The translations under genes were made by a program, and so were the position numbers. Of a stretch of DNA of 15,240 bases, positions 13,960 to 15,240 are shown piece by piece. The DNA is from Thermoanaerobaculia bacterium (GTDB taxonomy: Bacteria > Acidobacteriota > Thermoanaerobaculia > Gp7-AA8), in contig JAMPYE010000039.1 of NCBI GenBank assembly GCA_023700825.1, positions 1 through 15,240 on the forward strand. Reading direction: 5' to 3'. The notes beneath the pieces were generated by a model. That model saw only the letters and a list, made by a program, of their open reading frames with translations. It made no database searches and was not told the origin of the DNA. Numbering within the stretch: position 1 is the stretch's first letter; each line of letters opens with the position of its first letter.

Positions 13960-15030
13960 TTAGTAGTGGACTTGCGGGTCGATCATGCGAGCCGGATCCT
14001 GGAAGAGGGAATCCTCCGGCCGTCCGGTCTTCGGGTTGAACGCTACGGTGCGGCTCGTGTTGTTGTAGAGGTTGTACCTCAGCGCCACGCGCCCGGTGTT
14101 CACGTCGATGAACTGCCAGCCCGTGGCGTCGCGCTCGTGGAACGGATCGGCGCGATTCATCGGAATGGTCAGCTTCGGGAGCGCATGCTCCGCCTGCGCG
14201 TAGCTCTGCGGATACGGCCACGGCCACGCCGTCGCCATCACCGAGTTGAAGCTGATGTTCGCGATCTGGTTGTACTGGATCTGGTGAACGTGCCCGTAGA
14301 CGACGTTCACGCGATCGTACGGCTCGAGGATCGCCTGCACCTCGTCGGCATCCTCCGTCCAGAAGTTCCAGCCCTTGTAGATCTTCTGAAGCGGCGAGTG
14401 CGAGAAGACGACGATCGGCGTGTCCTTCTGCACCTTCGCGAGGTCGGCCTTCAGCCACTCGCGCTGCTTCTCGCCGACCATGAACGGCGAGCCGTTCGGG
14501 TTGTCTAGCCCGGCCATCTCGAGCATCCGCTGCGCGGCGCTCGGCCACCTGTTGAACGTCCAGTCGTCGTAGGTGAGGATGCTGTTGAGCACGACGAAGT
14601 GGACGCCTCTGTGGTCCCAGCTGTAGTGCTGGGGGCCGTAGAGCTTCGACCAGTACTCGCCGAGGTCGAGGTAGTAGTCGTGCTCTCCCATGACGCAGTA
14701 CATCTTGTAGTTCAGCTTCGACAGAAGCTCTGCCCCGTGGTCGAGCTCCTCCTTCGTCCCCAGCTGTGCGAGGTCGCCGCCGAAGACGACGAACTCGGGC
14801 TTCGGGACGAGCAGGTTCGTCTCCGCGACCGCGCGGATGAGCCCGCGGTCCCAGTTCCGGACGAACTTCGTACCCGAGATGTGCTGGATGTGCGCGTCCG
14901 AGATGTAGGCGAAGGTGAAGTTCCTGCTCGCGTCGGCGAACGCCAGCTCGACCATGCTGAGCGGCAGCGTGCTCATCGCGGCGAGGGTTCCCGTCGTCTT
15001 CAGAAAGTCGCGGCGTGTGGTTTTGCTCAT
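13960..15030 (-). CDS. Tat-exported calcineurin-like metallophosphoesterase
   Basis: The 356-residue protein begins MSKTTRRDFLKTTG, a twin-arginine signal (R6-R7), so the folded metalloenzyme is exported. The calcineurin-like motifs are all present: D45-A-H47, G84-G-D86 ('GGDLAQLG'), G115-E-H117-D118 (usually GNHD, here with Glu instead of Asn), S210-H211-S-P and G246-H247-V-H249. The Glu replaces an Asn that normally binds metal or substrate and may alter activity. Family members hydrolyse phosphomono- or diesters; the substrate here is unknown. It lacks the 5'-nucleotidase C-terminal domain of SoxB, the best-known Tat-exported relative. It starts 12 nt after the peroxidase stop, with AAGGAGG at 15036-15042 lying next to that TAG, and is followed 10 nt later by the cytochrome gene. 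Confidence 0.92.
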   Translation of the reverse strand: MSKTTRRDFLKTTGTLAAMSTLPLSMVELAFADASRNFTFAYISDAHIQHISGTKFVRNWDRGLIRAVAETNLLVPKPEFVVFGGDLAQLGTKEELDHGAELLSKLNYKMYCVMGEHDYYLDLGEYWSKLYGPQHYSWDHRGVHFVVLNSILTYDDWTFNRWPSAAQRMLEMAGLDNPNGSPFMVGEKQREWLKADLAKVQKDTPIVVFSHSPLQKIYKGWNFWTEDADEVQAILEPYDRVNVVYGHVHQIQYNQIANISFNSVMATAWPWPYPQSYAQAEHALPKLTIPMNRADPFHERDATGWQFIDVNTGRVALRYNLYNNTSRTVAFNPKTGRPEDSLFQDPARMIDPQVHY

Positions 15031-15042
15031 CGTCGCCTCCTT

Positions 15043-15240
15043 CTACCTTCCATCCGTCTTCGCCGTCTTCGCCGACGTCGCGAACTCGGGGCTGGTCAAC
15101 GCTTCCATGAACGCGACGAGATCGTCGACCTCGGTGTCGGTCAGCAGGAGCGGCCGGATGCCGCCGGCGAGGAAGTCGTTCACGGGGTTGCCTTCCTTCG
15201 TGACGCCGCCGTTGTTGTAGTGGACGATCACGTCCTTGAG
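15043..15240 (-). CDS. C-terminal end of MauG/di-haem cytochrome c peroxidase family protein (partial)
   Basis: Only the last 65 residues are in the window; the frame is open to the right edge, so the 5' part lies outside. The segment 'LKDVIVHYNNGG' and 'GGIRPLLLTDTEVDDLVAFMEALTSPEF' is the standard C-terminus of the MauG/CCP family (consensus 'L.dVI.HY..GG ... L.LT..E..DLvaFL.aLTsp'). The family uses two c-type haems in the periplasm to reduce peroxide or oxidise protein or small-molecule partners; the haem motifs would be upstream and are not visible. A short charged tail (TSAKTAKTDGR) follows. It is the first gene seen of the operon with the metallophosphoesterase and the small cytochrome. 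Confidence 0.85.
   Translation of the reverse strand, partial: LKDVIVHYNNGGVTKEGNPVNDFLAGGIRPLLLTDTEVDDLVAFMEALTSPEFATSAKTAKTDGR

Overview
The window is GC-rich bacterial DNA with GC-biased third codon positions. It carries large exported repeat proteins, c-di-GMP proteins and many short palindromes in its intergenic DNA. The style of the exported proteins and of the repetitive palindromes resembles Acidobacteriota, possibly the Thermoanaerobaculia side of that phylum. This is an inference from memory of gene style; there is no rRNA, tRNA or other phylogenetic marker here.

Layout. Positions 1-317 hold a dense array of short hairpins and no gene. A minus-strand gene (318-3074) encodes a secreted beta-propeller protein whose last codons lie inside one of these hairpins. 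It is divergent from a plus-strand DUF885 putative metallopeptidase lipoprotein (3219-4574). A structured element of about 173 bp with 28-bp inverted ends (4599-4771), probably MITE- or REP-like, separates that gene from a GAF/HD-GYP c-di-GMP phosphodiesterase (4874-6055). Next is a very large secreted protein (6169-11520) with twelve FN3-like modules, a BACON-like domain and two long related C-terminal modules. A strong hairpin (11544-11569) separates it from a convergent small secreted SnoaL/DUF4440-like protein (11619-12053). A PilZ gene follows a roughly 600-bp untranslated stretch (12657-13373) and meets, across another terminator hairpin, a minus-strand operon that runs in from the right edge. 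In transcription order the operon is the C-terminus of a MauG/di-haem cytochrome c peroxidase (15240-15043), a Tat-exported metallophosphoesterase (15030-13960) and a small monohaem cytochrome c (13949-13539).

How the genes work together. Most products are predicted to be exported. HD-GYP (c-di-GMP breakdown) and PilZ (c-di-GMP sensing) give the window both a turnover and an effector protein for this messenger, and the FN3 giant is a plausible surface or adhesion target. However, the two genes are 6.6 kb apart and nothing in the sequence ties them together. The only clear operon is the right-hand redox cluster: gaps are 12 and 10 nt, and both downstream genes use the same AAGGAGG Shine-Dalgarno at the same 5-nt spacing.

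The items most worth a second look are the redox operon with its SoxA/TsdA-like cytochrome, the hairpin array at the left edge, the inverted-repeat element at 4.6-4.8 kb and the regular cysteine ladder in the giant protein.
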